The notes: generated by a model from the letters alone, not told the origin. Positions 8,592-16,950 are shown, counted from the first letter of the stretch. The stretch is 44,839 bases of DNA from Candidatus Gastranaerophilales bacterium (GCA_944323685.1 CALUTJ010000021.1:1-44839), one strand, 5' to 3'. Translations and numbers: made by a program.

Positions 8592-9913
8592 TGTTATCCA
8601 AACTTGTATTGATTATTGATAAAAGAAAAGAATTGCCTGCAAAATACAAAAAGCTTATCGAAAATAACGGGGTAAGCGCTATTTTGACTGATAATTTCGA
8701 AGAAGGACTCGAGATTTTGACGGGTTACGAGCCTGATATGATACTTATTTCCGACAGCATTGATACACCGCTGCCGGACAATGTAAGAAAATTAAGAATG
8801 CTGAGTTATCCGTCAAGACCTTGCATTATTGCGGTTTCAAAATCCGATGACTTACAGGACAAGCTTGCCGTGCTTGATGCCGGAGCCGATGATTTGTTGA
8901 GTGAACCTATTGAATCAGAGGAGTTCAAAGCAAGAATAAACGCTCACTTGAGAAGACATTTTGAAACTATGTTAGATGACATAACCCGTTTGCCGGATAC
9001 AAAATTTTCTCTTAAAACTTTAAAAAGAACCATAATAGAAAACAATAAATGGGCCGGCATGCTTGTAAAAATCAATGAATTTGATGCGTATAAAGAAATA
9101 TACGGAGAACTCGCTTCCGATAAAATGCTGCAAACCTATACAGCCATAATCAGCTCTGCTTTAGATGAAAAAGATTTTCTCGGAGAGCTTTCGGAGGGCG
9201 AATTTTTGATTTTGACAAACCCTATCAAAGCAGAGCATGTAGCTTCATTTCTTGTTTACGCTTTTGAGTCGATTGTAGCGAAATTTTACAGCGAAGAAGA
9301 CGCAAAGTGCGGCTATATTACTTTAGACGGGGATGATAATGCAGGAAAAAGAGTCAATCTTGTTTCAACAAGTATAGGTATTATCTCGAGCGAATACCAG
9401 CCGTATATTAGTGTGAATGCGGCATTAACCGCACTCTATGCAGCCTGCAAACTTGCGAGATATTCAACCTCCGGCACTGATTCTTCTTATCTTGTTGAAA
9501 GAACCAAACTAAGCGCGGATAACGCTGTTTTGAACAAAGAATACAATAACAAAATACTTATTGTGGAACCAGATGAGGCTCTTAATTATCTTTTAAAAAC
9601 CACCGCACAAATGCAGGGGTATGAGGTTGCATCCGCTCAAAATTATACAACGGCGCAAAACCTTATTAAAACTTTTGACCCTGCGCTTATTGTGCTTGAT
9701 GCGGGTGATGCCGACACTTTAAAAGGTCTGGAGCTTTGTAAAAAGATTAAAAAAGACAAAAAATTTAAAAACAAAAAGATAATTCTGTCTACTATAATCC
9801 ATGATAAAAAGATGGTTTTAAATACAGGTGCAGACCTGTATTTGCCAAAACCGTACGAGCTTTTGGGCGTATTTAACTGGATTGAACAGATGATAAAAGA
9901 ATTTAATTATTAA
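8591..9913 (+). CDS. REC-GGDEF-REC protein with degenerate first receiver and cyclase domains
   Basis: A 440-residue protein, translationally coupled to the kinase (1-bp overlap, GGAG ribosome-binding site). Residues 1-120 form a receiver fold, but the phosphoacceptor position aligns with Ser in MILISDS (about residue 54) and the conserved Lys is replaced (LLSEPIE), so it is probably not phosphorylated normally. Residues about 135-300 resemble a GGDEF domain with the signature reduced to SEGEF (LGELSEGEFLIL), so cyclase activity is unlikely. Residues about 318-440 form a second receiver with intact features: acidic pair VEPDE, acceptor Asp in ALIVLDAGD and Lys in LPKPYE. It probably acts by phosphorylation-dependent protein interaction or nucleotide sensing. 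It has no DNA-binding domain. Confidence 0.85.
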   Translation: MLSKLVLIIDKRKELPAKYKKLIENNGVSAILTDNFEEGLEILTGYEPDMILISDSIDTPLPDNVRKLRMLSYPSRPCIIAVSKSDDLQDKLAVLDAGADDLLSEPIESEEFKARINAHLRRHFETMLDDITRLPDTKFSLKTLKRTIIENNKWAGMLVKINEFDAYKEIYGELASDKMLQTYTAIISSALDEKDFLGELSEGEFLILTNPIKAEHVASFLVYAFESIVAKFYSEEDAKCGYITLDGDDNAGKRVNLVSTSIGIISSEYQPYISVNAALTALYAACKLARYSTSGTDSSYLVERTKLSADNAVLNKEYNNKILIVEPDEALNYLLKTTAQMQGYEVASAQNYTTAQNLIKTFDPALIVLDAGDADTLKGLELCKKIKKDKKFKNKKIILSTIIHDKKMVLNTGADLYLPKPYELLGVFNWIEQMIKEFNY

Positions 9914-10644
9914 TGCATTGAAGTTAGCGCTTTTTTGAATTCTTCCACATCTTCTTTTGTATCAATACCGATAGGTTTGATATTAACTATAGATGTAATT
10001 ATTCTCATGCCGGATTGCAAAGCTCTGAGCTGCTCTAAGCTTTCTGCTTTTTCAAGCATAGTTTGATTAAGCGAGGTCATTTTAAACAGAGCATCTCTGG
10101 TGTAGCCGTACAACCCGATATGTCCGTAGAAAACAGCTTCGCCTTCGTTTCTTTCATAAGGTATTTTTGAGCGTGAAAAATAAAGCGCATAATTGTTGTT
10201 GTCGATAACACATTTTACAAGGTTAGGATTTTCGACTTCGTTTTTGTCGGTGATAACTCTCAATAGAGTTGCGATATCAGCGTCTTTTGTGTTCTTTAAA
10301 GCTGTTATAACTCCGTCTATAGCCTCGGGGGTAATCATGGGTTCGTCACCCTGAAGATTTATTATGTATTCCATATCCTCGTGACGGGAGGCTACTTCTG
10401 CTATTCTGTCAGAACCGCATTTGTGATTAGGGCTTGTCATTTCGACATTACCGCCAAAAGATTTTACGCAATCATAAATTGCTTCATGGTCAGTTGCAAC
10501 AATAACACAATCGGCCTGTTTTGCTGCGGAAGCTTTTTCGTAAACCCATTGGATAATAGGTTTTCCGTCTACTTCTATCAACGGTTTTGCATGCAGTCTT
10601 GTAGATGCGTATCTTGAAGGAATTATAATTGATGTTTTCGACAT
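9910..10644 (-). CDS. kdsB: 3-deoxy-manno-octulosonate cytidylyltransferase
   Basis: A 244-residue protein matching KdsB throughout: IIIPSRYASTRLHAKPL at the N-terminus (nucleotide binding), the region around PNHKCGSDRIAEV, and INLQGDEPMI. It activates Kdo as CMP-Kdo for lipopolysaccharide inner-core synthesis in the cytosol. This is the clearest evidence in the window for a Gram-negative type envelope with Kdo-containing lipopolysaccharide. Its stop overlaps the preceding plus-strand stop by 4 bp. It is divergent from ruvB with 83 bp between them, where a tataat box (plus strand) is visible. Other Kdo genes are not nearby. Confidence 0.94.
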   Translation of the reverse strand: MSKTSIIIPSRYASTRLHAKPLIEVDGKPIIQWVYEKASAAKQADCVIVATDHEAIYDCVKSFGGNVEMTSPNHKCGSDRIAEVASRHEDMEYIINLQGDEPMITPEAIDGVITALKNTKDADIATLLRVITDKNEVENPNLVKCVIDNNNYALYFSRSKIPYERNEGEAVFYGHIGLYGYTRDALFKMTSLNQTMLEKAESLEQLRALQSGMRIITSIVNIKPIGIDTKEDVEEFKKALTSMH

Positions 10645-10727
10645 TATCTCACACTTTCATTTTTTTTATTTTAAATTCTGATATAATTATATTACAAAAC
10701 CAAGGGAGAGGCTAAAGGAATAAATAC

Positions 10728-11810
10728 GTGGCAATTTTTTCAGACAATGAAAATATTCAAAAAACGTTAAAAATCGACAGAGAGAAAAAAAGCGAGAATC
10801 TGGAATCTAAAGAGATAGGCTATGATAGAGCTTTTGAAAACAATATCCGTCCGCAGACTCTTGAAGAGTATATTGGCCAGACTGCGCTGAAAAGTACGCT
10901 TAAAATTTCTATTGAAGCTTCTCAAAAAAGAAATAAACAAATTGACCACATGTTGTTTTACGGCCCGCCGGGGCTTGGAAAAACGACTCTTGCTTCGGTA
11001 ATTGCAAATGAATTAAAAACAAAAATAAAAATAACCTCTGCTCCGGCGCTTGAACGCCCAAGAGACATCATCGGCATACTTATGTCTTTAAAAAACGGAG
11101 AAATATTGTTCATTGACGAAATCCACCGCTTGAATAAAGTCACGGAAGAAATCCTGTATCCTGCAATGGAAGACTTTTTCCTTGATATGACAACAGGTAA
11201 AGCTCAGACAGTCAAAACTTTGAGAGTTCCCCTGCCTAAGTTTACGCTCATCGGGGCTACGACTAAAGCGGGAGCTTTGTCAGGGCCGCTTCGTGACAGA
11301 TTCGGAATAATACACAGATTGCAGTTTTACACGATTGAAGAACTGTCGCAGGTTATATCAAGAACAGCCAAAATTCTTGAGATTGATATTGATGTTGAAG
11401 GTGCTCAAATCATTGCAGGACGTTCAAGAGGAACTCCGAGAATTGCAAACCGCCTTGTAAAAAGGGTTGCTGACTATGCACTTGTTAAAGCAAACGGAAA
11501 AATAACAAAACAGGTCGCAAAAGATGCACTGGATAACCTGCATATTGACGAAAGCGGGCTTGATTCCACCGACCGTGAAATGATGAAACTTATTATAGAA
11601 AAATACGACGGCGGTCCTGTCGGTCTGGAAACAATTGCGGCAGCTCTCGGTGAAGACTCAAGAACAATAGAAGATGTTTATGAGCCATATCTCTTGCAGG
11701 AAGGTTTTATACAAAGAACCCCCCGCGGACGCAGAGTGTCGCCTGAGGGTTACAGACTGCTCGGGTATAAAATTCCTTCCGGCTATACGTCACAGCAGAG
11801 TCTTTTTTAA
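10728..11810 (+). CDS. ruvB: Holliday junction branch-migration ATPase RuvB
   Basis: A 360-residue AAA+ ATPase. Walker A is [12 protein letters not shown] near residues 80-91, Walker B is [10 protein letters not shown], the sensor 1 region is [20 protein letters not shown], and the C-terminal winged helix contains [26 protein letters not shown]. RuvB hexamers drive branch migration of Holliday junctions with RuvA; ruvA and ruvC are not in the window. The start is GTG at 10728, supported by AAAGGA about 8 nt upstream. The N-terminal extension of about 35 charged residues is slightly longer than in many homologues. Confidence 0.96.
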   Translation: MAIFSDNENIQKTLKIDREKKSENLESKEIGYDRAFENNIRPQTLEEYIGQTALKSTLKISIEASQKRNKQIDHMLFYGPPGLGKTTLASVIANELKTKIKITSAPALERPRDIIGILMSLKNGEILFIDEIHRLNKVTEEILYPAMEDFFLDMTTGKAQTVKTLRVPLPKFTLIGATTKAGALSGPLRDRFGIIHRLQFYTIEELSQVISRTAKILEIDIDVEGAQIIAGRSRGTPRIANRLVKRVADYALVKANGKITKQVAKDALDNLHIDESGLDSTDREMMKLIIEKYDGGPVGLETIAAALGEDSRTIEDVYEPYLLQEGFIQRTPRGRRVSPEGYRLLGYKIPSGYTSQQSLF

Positions 11811-11837
11811 CCGGCTTTGTACAAAATAAAAGATTTG

Positions 11838-11990
11838 TTATTGTTTTTTTATGTCTGATATGTCTTTTTTTATATAGATATAATCTTCGGAAATTAAAGT
11901 TTCTATTTCGTCCAGAATATTTATCAAATCATTTTTTAAAGCTTGATAAATTGCCAGTTTAGTTTCTTTATTCATTATTATTTTTTTCAT
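11838..11990 (-). CDS. Small hypothetical protein divergent from an XRE regulator
   Basis: A 50-residue product starting ATG at 11990 (second ATG five codons in) and ending at 11838. The sequence (NKETKLAIYQALKNDLINIL, then DEIETLISEDYIYIKKDISD) is charged and predicted helical, with no signal or membrane segment. It is separated from the XRE regulator by only 70 bp on the opposite strand, and the shared gap contains repeated TACGTA palindromes, so joint control is plausible. I do not recognise the family; a regulated small effector or antitoxin-like partner are possibilities that the sequence does not settle. Confidence 0.5.
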   Translation of the reverse strand: MKKIIMNKETKLAIYQALKNDLINILDEIETLISEDYIYIKKDISDIKKQ

Positions 11991-12005
11991 AACTTAATTA
12001 TATCT

Positions 12006-12049
12006 ATTTACGTATTGCCAGACCGTATATTTAATAAAAATTTACGTAT
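12006..12049. promoter_or_regulatory. Candidate operator with repeated TACGTA palindromes
   Basis: The sequence atttacgtat occurs twice, at 12006-12015 and 12040-12049, 34 bp apart, each centred on the palindrome TACGTA. It lies in the 70-bp gap between the XRE regulator (plus) and the small gene (minus). This is the usual position and spacing for an autoregulatory operator of a small helix-turn-helix protein. Confidence 0.4.
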
Positions 12050-12060
12050 AGATTGTACAT

Positions 12061-12279
12061 ATGAGAGATGCTTTTTATCAGAGTCTTGGCAAGAATATCA
12101 AAAAATATCGTGAGTCTGCTAAAATGACTCAACAGGGTCTTGCTGACAAAGTAGGCAAATCTCTTAATTTTATCGGAAAGATTGAGGTTAACTTTTCACG
12201 ACCGTCACTTGATACAGTGATTGATATAGCAGAGGCTTTGAATATTAGTGTTTCCGAGTTAACAAATTTTGATAAATAA
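12061..12279 (+). CDS. XRE-family helix-turn-helix transcriptional regulator
   Basis: The 72-residue protein consists almost entirely of an HTH_3 (Cro/CI) domain: LGKNIKKYRESAKMTQQGLA, ADKVGKSLNFIGKIEVNFSR with the recognition helix, and PSLDTVIDIAEALNISVSEL. It should bind DNA as a dimer; there is no extra sensor domain. No ribosome-binding site is visible and a weak -10-like tatagatt lies just upstream, so the mRNA may be leaderless. Likely autoregulation through the TACGTA sites in the divergent gap. The target beyond the neighbouring small gene is unknown. Confidence 0.88.
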   Translation: MRDAFYQSLGKNIKKYRESAKMTQQGLADKVGKSLNFIGKIEVNFSRPSLDTVIDIAEALNISVSELTNFDK

Positions 12280-12283
12280 TCTT

Positions 12284-12853
12284 TTATTGCAGCTGGATTG
12301 AGGTTTCTTTTCCGTTGACTCTGTCCCAGCGGAAATAGCTGTAGTATATTCTTACGTTGCGTATAATCGGAAGCCAGTTATCGAGCTGGTATTCTCTGAA
12401 AGCTTTCGGGTTTTTGTTGATGTAGTGTATGGAAACAAGACCTTCATAAGAAGCAGTAACCCTCAAAATTTCGCATTGTGCTTCCATATTTTGGGTTTTG
12501 TCCGCACACCATACAGCTATTGAATCTTCGGCTCTGTCTTTTAGTATACGGCTTTTCATTGTCCGGTTTCTGTTGTAAACGTTTGCCAGAAGATTGGACA
12601 TAAATCTGTAGCTCGAATTTCCTTTTGCCCATTTGTAAGAATGGAACACAACCGATTCTGTCCATTTTTTGTTGTCTTCGTATGACGGAATCCATTGCGA
12701 AAGAACTTCGTCATACTGTTTTGCTCTGTATATCTGTTTCCAGTTTTTGTTGTAGTCGGGGTAGGTGATAAGTGCGGTTTCATATGCGTTTGCAGTATTT
12801 GCAAACACATTAAAAAACAGGATAAATATTATAAAATATTTTATCTTAGACAT
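12284..12853 (-). CDS. Exported protein of unknown function
   Basis: Starting at the ATG at 12853, the product has 189 residues and a clear Sec signal peptide (MSKIKYFIIFILFFNVFANT, cleavage probably after ANA). The mature protein is rich in Trp, Tyr and Asn (for example IYYSYFRWDRVNGKETSIQL at the C-terminus) with a few cysteines (VWCADK, AQCEIL). An upstream in-frame TTG or other start would put charged residues ahead of the signal, so ATG 12853 is preferred. It overlaps the end of the NIF3-like gene by 8 bp and is therefore cotranscribed. I do not recognise the family; a periplasmic protein reporting surface-exposed-factor style residues is possible. Confidence 0.7.
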   Translation of the reverse strand: MSKIKYFIIFILFFNVFANTANAYETALITYPDYNKNWKQIYRAKQYDEVLSQWIPSYEDNKKWTESVVFHSYKWAKGNSSYRFMSNLLANVYNRNRTMKSRILKDRAEDSIAVWCADKTQNMEAQCEILRVTASYEGLVSIHYINKNPKAFREYQLDNWLPIIRNVRIYYSYFRWDRVNGKETSIQLQ

Positions 12854-13592
12854 ATTCCCAGGCTTGTTTTTCTTTTGCGAGTACAACGTCTATTTCACTA
12901 TGTTTATGGGATTCCAGCACATTCTTAATTTCTTCGACAAACGGTTTTTCGGAATCAAAATGACCTATATCTAAAATTGCGCTGCGTCTGGAATCTATTG
13001 CATCGTGATATTTTATATCTGCCGTTACGTATGCATCAAGGTTGTATTTGTCTACGTCTTCAATAAATTCAGCCCCAGCACCTGCACACACGGCAACGGT
13101 TTTTACACGTGATTTGTTGCCGTTGTTGACGAATTTTACTTTTGTCACATTGCAAGCCAGTTTTACATAAGAGATAAACTCTTCTATCGTCATGTCGTAA
13201 GGTGCAAAGCCTGCTCTTACAAAGTCGTTCATCACTGCAACTTTTTTCAGGTTAAGTTTTTGAGCCAGTATATCGCTTGTGCCTTTGTTTGTTTTATCAC
13301 AGTTTGTGTGCAGAGAATAAATCTGAATCCCTCTTTGTACGGCTTTTATCAGTTTGACATCTTTTAGTACTTTTAACGGTTTAAAAATAACCGGATGGTG
13401 TGACACAATCAAATTGCATCCCAGCTCGACCGCCTGATTTATAACATCATTTGTCACTGTTAAGCAGACAAGTACTTTTGTTGTGTTGTCGTTGCCTAAA
13501 AACACCTGCCAGCCCGAGTTGTCCCAGTTTTCTGCAAGCTCAGGCGGAGCGTAATCTTCGAGTATTTTAATTATATCGGCTGTTTTGGCCAT
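12846..13592 (-). CDS. NIF3-like dinuclear metal-centre protein (YbgI/YqfO family)
   Basis: A 248-residue protein with family motifs: ILEDYAPPELAENWDNSGWQ at the N-terminus, metal-ligand region NLIVSHHPVIFKPLK, YSLHTNCDK, and the late motif ILDIGHFDSEKPFVEEI. In some bacteria the family includes GTP cyclohydrolase I type 2 homologues, but the general role is unsettled; a metal-dependent hydrolase is likely. Its start lies 22 bp inside the end of coaBC, and the exported-protein gene overlaps its 3' end, so the three are translated from one mRNA. Confidence 0.88.
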   Translation of the reverse strand: MAKTADIIKILEDYAPPELAENWDNSGWQVFLGNDNTTKVLVCLTVTNDVINQAVELGCNLIVSHHPVIFKPLKVLKDVKLIKAVQRGIQIYSLHTNCDKTNKGTSDILAQKLNLKKVAVMNDFVRAGFAPYDMTIEEFISYVKLACNVTKVKFVNNGNKSRVKTVAVCAGAGAEFIEDVDKYNLDAYVTADIKYHDAIDSRRSAILDIGHFDSEKPFVEEIKNVLESHKHSEIDVVLAKEKQAWEYV

Positions 13593-14764
13593 AAGTGCTC
13601 CAATATTTTTTGTGCAATGTTATCTTTTGTGTTTTTATCAATTTTTGTTATATTCAAATTTCTATCCAGAATAAAAACTTCATTGTAATCGCTTGAAAAA
13701 CCGGTATCTTTTCTCGAAATATCGTTTGCTATAAGATAGTCGCAGTTCTTTTTTTGAATTTTTTGTTTTGCAAATTCAATAAGGTTGTTGCTTTCTGCGC
13801 AAAAACCGATAACTTTTTGTCCGTCTTTTTTTATTTTACACATTTCTGATAAAATATCAGGATTTTTTACAAGTTTTAATACTAATTCTTCCGCGGAATC
13901 TTTTTTAAATTTTATTTCCGCCTCTTTTTCCGGTCTGTAATCTGCAACAGCAGCAGCCATAATCAGTACATCGGCAGTGTCAAACTCTTTTTTTACCGCA
14001 TCAAACATCTGCTGCGCGCTTTTTACATCAATTGTTTTGTAATCTCTCTGTAGCGGAAAGGTTTTGATAAGGCATACCTGAGCTCCTGCCCCGTAAGCTC
14101 TGTCCGCAAGAGCTGTACCCATTTTGCCTGAGCTGTAGTTGCCTATGTATCTTACGGGGTCAAAGTTTTCCTTTGTTCCGCCTGCTGTTATAACAATTTT
14201 TTTACCTTTTAAAAACTGTTTTTGATTCAGGCAATCACAGGTTTGTTCATAAATCTTGTTTATATCCGCAAGTCTGCCTTTGCCTTCCGTTCCGCAGGCA
14301 AGGAACCCTTCTTCGGGTTCAACAAAAACAGCACCGAAATCTTTTAGCTTTTGGATATTATTTTGTACTGCTTTGTTATTCCACATACCGGTATTCATCG
14401 CAGGTGCAAAAATCATTTGCTTTTGATAAGCGCAAGCCAGAGAAGTAAGCAGATTGTCGCATATGCCATTTGCTATTTTGCCGATAGTGTTGGCGCTTGC
14501 GGGAGCAATAACAAAAATGTCCGCCCAATCGCAAAGAGCAATGTGTTCCGGTTTTTGGTTTTCTGTTACAAACTGCTCAGTATAAACTGTTTCTTGCGAA
14601 AGAGTTTGTAATGTCAAAGGGGTAACAAATTCCACAGCATTTTTTGTGACAACCGTTTTGACATTTGCGTTGTTTTTTTTGAACAGTCTTATAAGCTCGC
14701 ATATTTTGTATGCGGCGATTCCACCTGTTATCCCTATTAAAATATTTTTGTTTTCAATTGTCAC
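13571..14764 (-). CDS. coaBC: Bifunctional phosphopantothenoylcysteine decarboxylase/synthetase
   Basis: A 397-residue fusion. The N-terminal flavoprotein half (about 1-180) has GITGGIAAYKICELIR, the catalytic His in HIALCDWADIFVIAPASANT, PAMNTGMWNNKAVQNN and the Cys flap FLACGTEGKGRL. The C-terminal CoaB half has ITAGGTKENFDPVRYIGNYS, then SSGKMG, and VIGFCAESNNLIEFAKQK. It condenses 4'-phosphopantothenate with cysteine and decarboxylates the product in coenzyme A synthesis in the cytosol. Length and order are typical. It lies 18 bp downstream of trpS and overlaps the NIF3-like gene, forming one operon. Confidence 0.95.
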   Translation of the reverse strand: MTIENKNILIGITGGIAAYKICELIRLFKKNNANVKTVVTKNAVEFVTPLTLQTLSQETVYTEQFVTENQKPEHIALCDWADIFVIAPASANTIGKIANGICDNLLTSLACAYQKQMIFAPAMNTGMWNNKAVQNNIQKLKDFGAVFVEPEEGFLACGTEGKGRLADINKIYEQTCDCLNQKQFLKGKKIVITAGGTKENFDPVRYIGNYSSGKMGTALADRAYGAGAQVCLIKTFPLQRDYKTIDVKSAQQMFDAVKKEFDTADVLIMAAAVADYRPEKEAEIKFKKDSAEELVLKLVKNPDILSEMCKIKKDGQKVIGFCAESNNLIEFAKQKIQKKNCDYLIANDISRKDTGFSSDYNEVFILDRNLNITKIDKNTKDNIAQKILEHLWPKQPI

Positions 14765-14782
14765 TTAAGGTGTCCTGTTTTT

Positions 14783-15814
14783 TTATTTGAACATGCCTAC
14801 AGCTTTTCTTACCTGTTGTATTACTTCGTCAGCTGCAATACGTGCTTGCTCATCGCCCCTTTTAATAATTTCATCAACGATTTCGGGGTGTTGCTCGTAG
14901 TATTTTCTTTTTTCTCTGATAGGTTTTAAGTATTCGTTAATCATTGCGGCGAGTTCGCGTTTGCAGTCAACGCAACCGCGTTTGCCGGCTATACATTCCT
15001 GCTGAACCTGTTTGATTTTTTCTTCCGGAGCAAAAGCTTTCCAGTATTCAAAAGCTACTTCGCATTTGTCCGGATGCCCGGGGTCGTCACGTCTTGCGCG
15101 GCTTCTGTCTGTTATTGACTTCATTATTTGTTTTGTAGTTGTTTCTTCATCATCACAAATTTTTATGTCATTATGGAAAGACTTACCCATCTTTTGCCCG
15201 TCAACGCCTTTTAACATGGGGACATTTGTCAATAAAGGCTTTGCCTCTTTAAAGAGTTCCGTCTTATAGATGTTATTGAATCTTCTTGCAATATCTCTTG
15301 TAATTTCAATATGAGCAACCTGATCGATGCCAACAGGCACATAATCAACGTTAAAAGATAAAATATCAGCTGACATCAAGACGGGATAACCTAAAAATCC
15401 GTAAGATACATTAGGTTTTGACTCGTCATCACCTGTGCGCAGCATTTTTGTTAAATCTTTTAAGGTAGGGTCGCGCTCTACCCAGTTTTGCGGGGTAATC
15501 ATACTGAGATAAATGTGCAATTCCGCAGTCTGCGGCAGATGTGACTGTATATATATGTTTGCTTTTTCAGGGTCAATGCCGGCAGCAAGCCAATCCAGCA
15601 CAATATTGCGGGTATCTTTCACAAGATTTTCAGTACAATCAAATTTGGTGGTAAGAGCGTGCCAATCAGCAACAAAAAAGAAACATTCATATTCGTCTTG
15701 AAGTTTTACCATGTTTTTTAATACACCGAGGTAATGCCCCAGATGCAATTCACCTGTAGGGCGCATACCTGTCATAATGCGGCCTTTTTTGTTTGCTGTA
15801 TTAGAACTACTCAT
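14783..15814 (-). CDS. trpS: Tryptophanyl-tRNA synthetase
   Basis: A class I aminoacyl-tRNA synthetase of 343 residues from the ATG at 15814. The HIGH-equivalent is TGELHLGHYLG and the KMSKS-equivalent is GQKMGKSFHND; DWHALTTKFD and GYPVLMSADILSFNVDYVPV are typical TrpS segments. An in-frame GTG lies five codons upstream, but AAAGG is spaced 7 nt before ATG 15814, which fixes that start. First gene of the trpS-coaBC-NIF3-exported protein group. The 263 bp upstream (15815-16077) are AT-rich and hold no gene that I can support. Confidence 0.95.
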   Translation of the reverse strand: MSSSNTANKKGRIMTGMRPTGELHLGHYLGVLKNMVKLQDEYECFFFVADWHALTTKFDCTENLVKDTRNIVLDWLAAGIDPEKANIYIQSHLPQTAELHIYLSMITPQNWVERDPTLKDLTKMLRTGDDESKPNVSYGFLGYPVLMSADILSFNVDYVPVGIDQVAHIEITRDIARRFNNIYKTELFKEAKPLLTNVPMLKGVDGQKMGKSFHNDIKICDDEETTTKQIMKSITDRSRARRDDPGHPDKCEVAFEYWKAFAPEEKIKQVQQECIAGKRGCVDCKRELAAMINEYLKPIREKRKYYEQHPEIVDEIIKRGDEQARIAADEVIQQVRKAVGMFK

Positions 15815-16077
15815 TACACTGCCTTTCACTGATAATATGCTTTTTAGCTACAAAAATTATATAACAGACAAATTGCAAATTCCAGATAAGTAAATAATCG
15901 CCATCAACAAATAATGCATAAATTTTTATAATTTAAAAATCCTGAAAACCTCTGGCACATATGTCTTGCAGCCAATTTTGGCGAGGTGAGTTTGTAACAA
16001 TTTCTTAATAAAGTGAGTCAAAAGTGTTATAAATTCAAAAAATTGGGTACTTAGCATATAGGTAGTATATACACAGG

Positions 16078-16537
16078 ATGTTAAAAACGATAGGAAACTT
16101 TAATAACAAAAAAAGAATCAAAACCCTTGTCCCACAAGGCTTTAAGAGTCTCGGGGGGGGGTAAACCGTATAAAATCAATGATTTAGCAGACTGTACAGA
16201 TGCACAATATAGTGCATCACTTGAGCCTGCGCAAGATTCAGCAAGACAACTTGGTTCAGGATCTGAACACACCTCGCAAACTGCAAAAGAACTTTTAGAA
16301 GAAGGAAAAGTATCAAAGAAAAATAACCCAAATTTTTGTTTTATGTTCCACCCATTCTTTGGAGCAAAGAACGGGTGGAGCCCAAGAAACTCCCGAGCTG
16401 CTGTTCCATTCATACAGAAAGTAACACAAACCTGTGCTCGGCAACTCGGGCTATATAAATTGCTCTCCCTCATTAAATTAAAGTGTTTGTTATATTTACA
16501 TAGCCCTCAAACAAACCTCGCTTGTGGTTGTTTGTGA
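16078..16537 (+). pseudogene. Reading frame split by a nine-G tract (possible contingency locus)
   Basis: From ATG 16078 the frame encodes MLKTIGNFNNKKRIKTLVPQ and then GFKSLGGG before a stop at 16162-16164 directly after G9 (16153-16161). With eight G the frame would continue through KPYKINDLADCTDAQYSASL and AKELLEEGKVSKKNNPNF to 16537, about 152 residues. A tatata box (16066-16071) sits six bases before the ATG, the spacing seen at several genes here. Slippage in the G-run would switch product length. The downstream half overlaps inverted repeats and looks partly non-coding, so the alternative is a decayed or repeat-derived frame, or a sequencing error in the homopolymer. I recognise no family. 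Confidence 0.35.
16348..16378. repeat. Strong inverted repeat
   Basis: The arms ccacccattctttg (16348-16361) and caaagaacgggtgg (16365-16378) pair over 14 positions with one G-T type mismatch and a 3-base loop. Further inverted segments surround it (cccgag near 16388 with ctcggg near 16446; cagaaagt near 16416 with actttctg near 16538). The region looks like a structured repeat rather than a gene. Confidence 0.6.
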
Positions 16538-16591
16538 AACTTTCTGTAATTCATTCCACAAAGCTCGGATGTAAAAAAAACAAGCACCGCG

Positions 16592-16700
16592 GCACCGTAG
16601 CACAGTAGGTTGGGCTTTCAGCACTGTAGGTTGGGCATACGTGCCCAACACAAATAAATAAAAAAGCACTGTAGGTTGGGCATACGTGCCCAACAAAAAA
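16592..16700. repeat. Cluster of short palindromic repeats (gtaggttgggc type)
   Basis: Two full copies of gcactgtaggttgggcatac followed by gtgcccaac lie at about 16621-16650 and 16666-16695, 45 bp apart, each a hairpin (gttgggca / tgcccaac). A shorter related copy with gtaggttgggctttcagc precedes them at about 16592-16622. A-rich spacers (aaataaataaaaaa) separate them. Confidence 0.7.
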
Positions 16701-16740
16701 AATAAAAAAGAATTAGTTATTACATAAAGGACATAAAAAG

Positions 16741-16950
16741 ATGAAAAAGATTTACCGTAAAAATAAAAAAGCTAACCTTCTTAAACATTCTTACCAGCCT
16801 TGCGATTCCTCTCAGAATTGGTCAGATTCTGAACACACACAATCATCGCAAACCTGCAACGACGGGCGCTTCAGAATGACAGTTGGGCTGAAAGCCCAAC
16901 CTACGGTGCTTTCGTTCACGAGGCGCCCGCCCGTTAATCCGCAAGAATAA
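16741..16950 (+). CDS. Doubtful small reading frame containing repeat sequence
   Basis: A 69-residue frame starts MKKIYRKNKKANLLKHS with a good ribosome-binding site (AAAGGA about 9 nt upstream). The second half is translated from the dispersed palindromic repeat (VGLKAQPTVL). The middle (SDSEHTQSSQTC) resembles the SGSEHTSQTA segment of the frame at 16078-16537, so both may carry a shared repeat. It may be a real gene start truncated by repeat insertion. Function unknown. The segment 16951-17027 shows nothing I can support. Confidence 0.2.
   Translation: MKKIYRKNKKANLLKHSYQPCDSSQNWSDSEHTQSSQTCNDGRFRMTVGLKAQPTVLSFTRRPPVNPQE
16881..16910. repeat. Inverted copy of the gtaggttgggc repeat
   Basis: agttgggctgaaagcccaac followed by ctacggtgct is the reverse complement of the repeat type at 16592-16700, with its own hairpin gttgggct/agcccaac. 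Together with the copies on the left it brackets the small frame at 16741. Confidence 0.65.

Noticed and set aside
16081-16473. A 130-codon minus-strand frame
   Set aside because: It lies over the G-tract frame and the inverted repeats on the other strand, has no ribosome-binding site, and its sequence is rich in Ser, Phe and Cys as expected of an antisense shadow.
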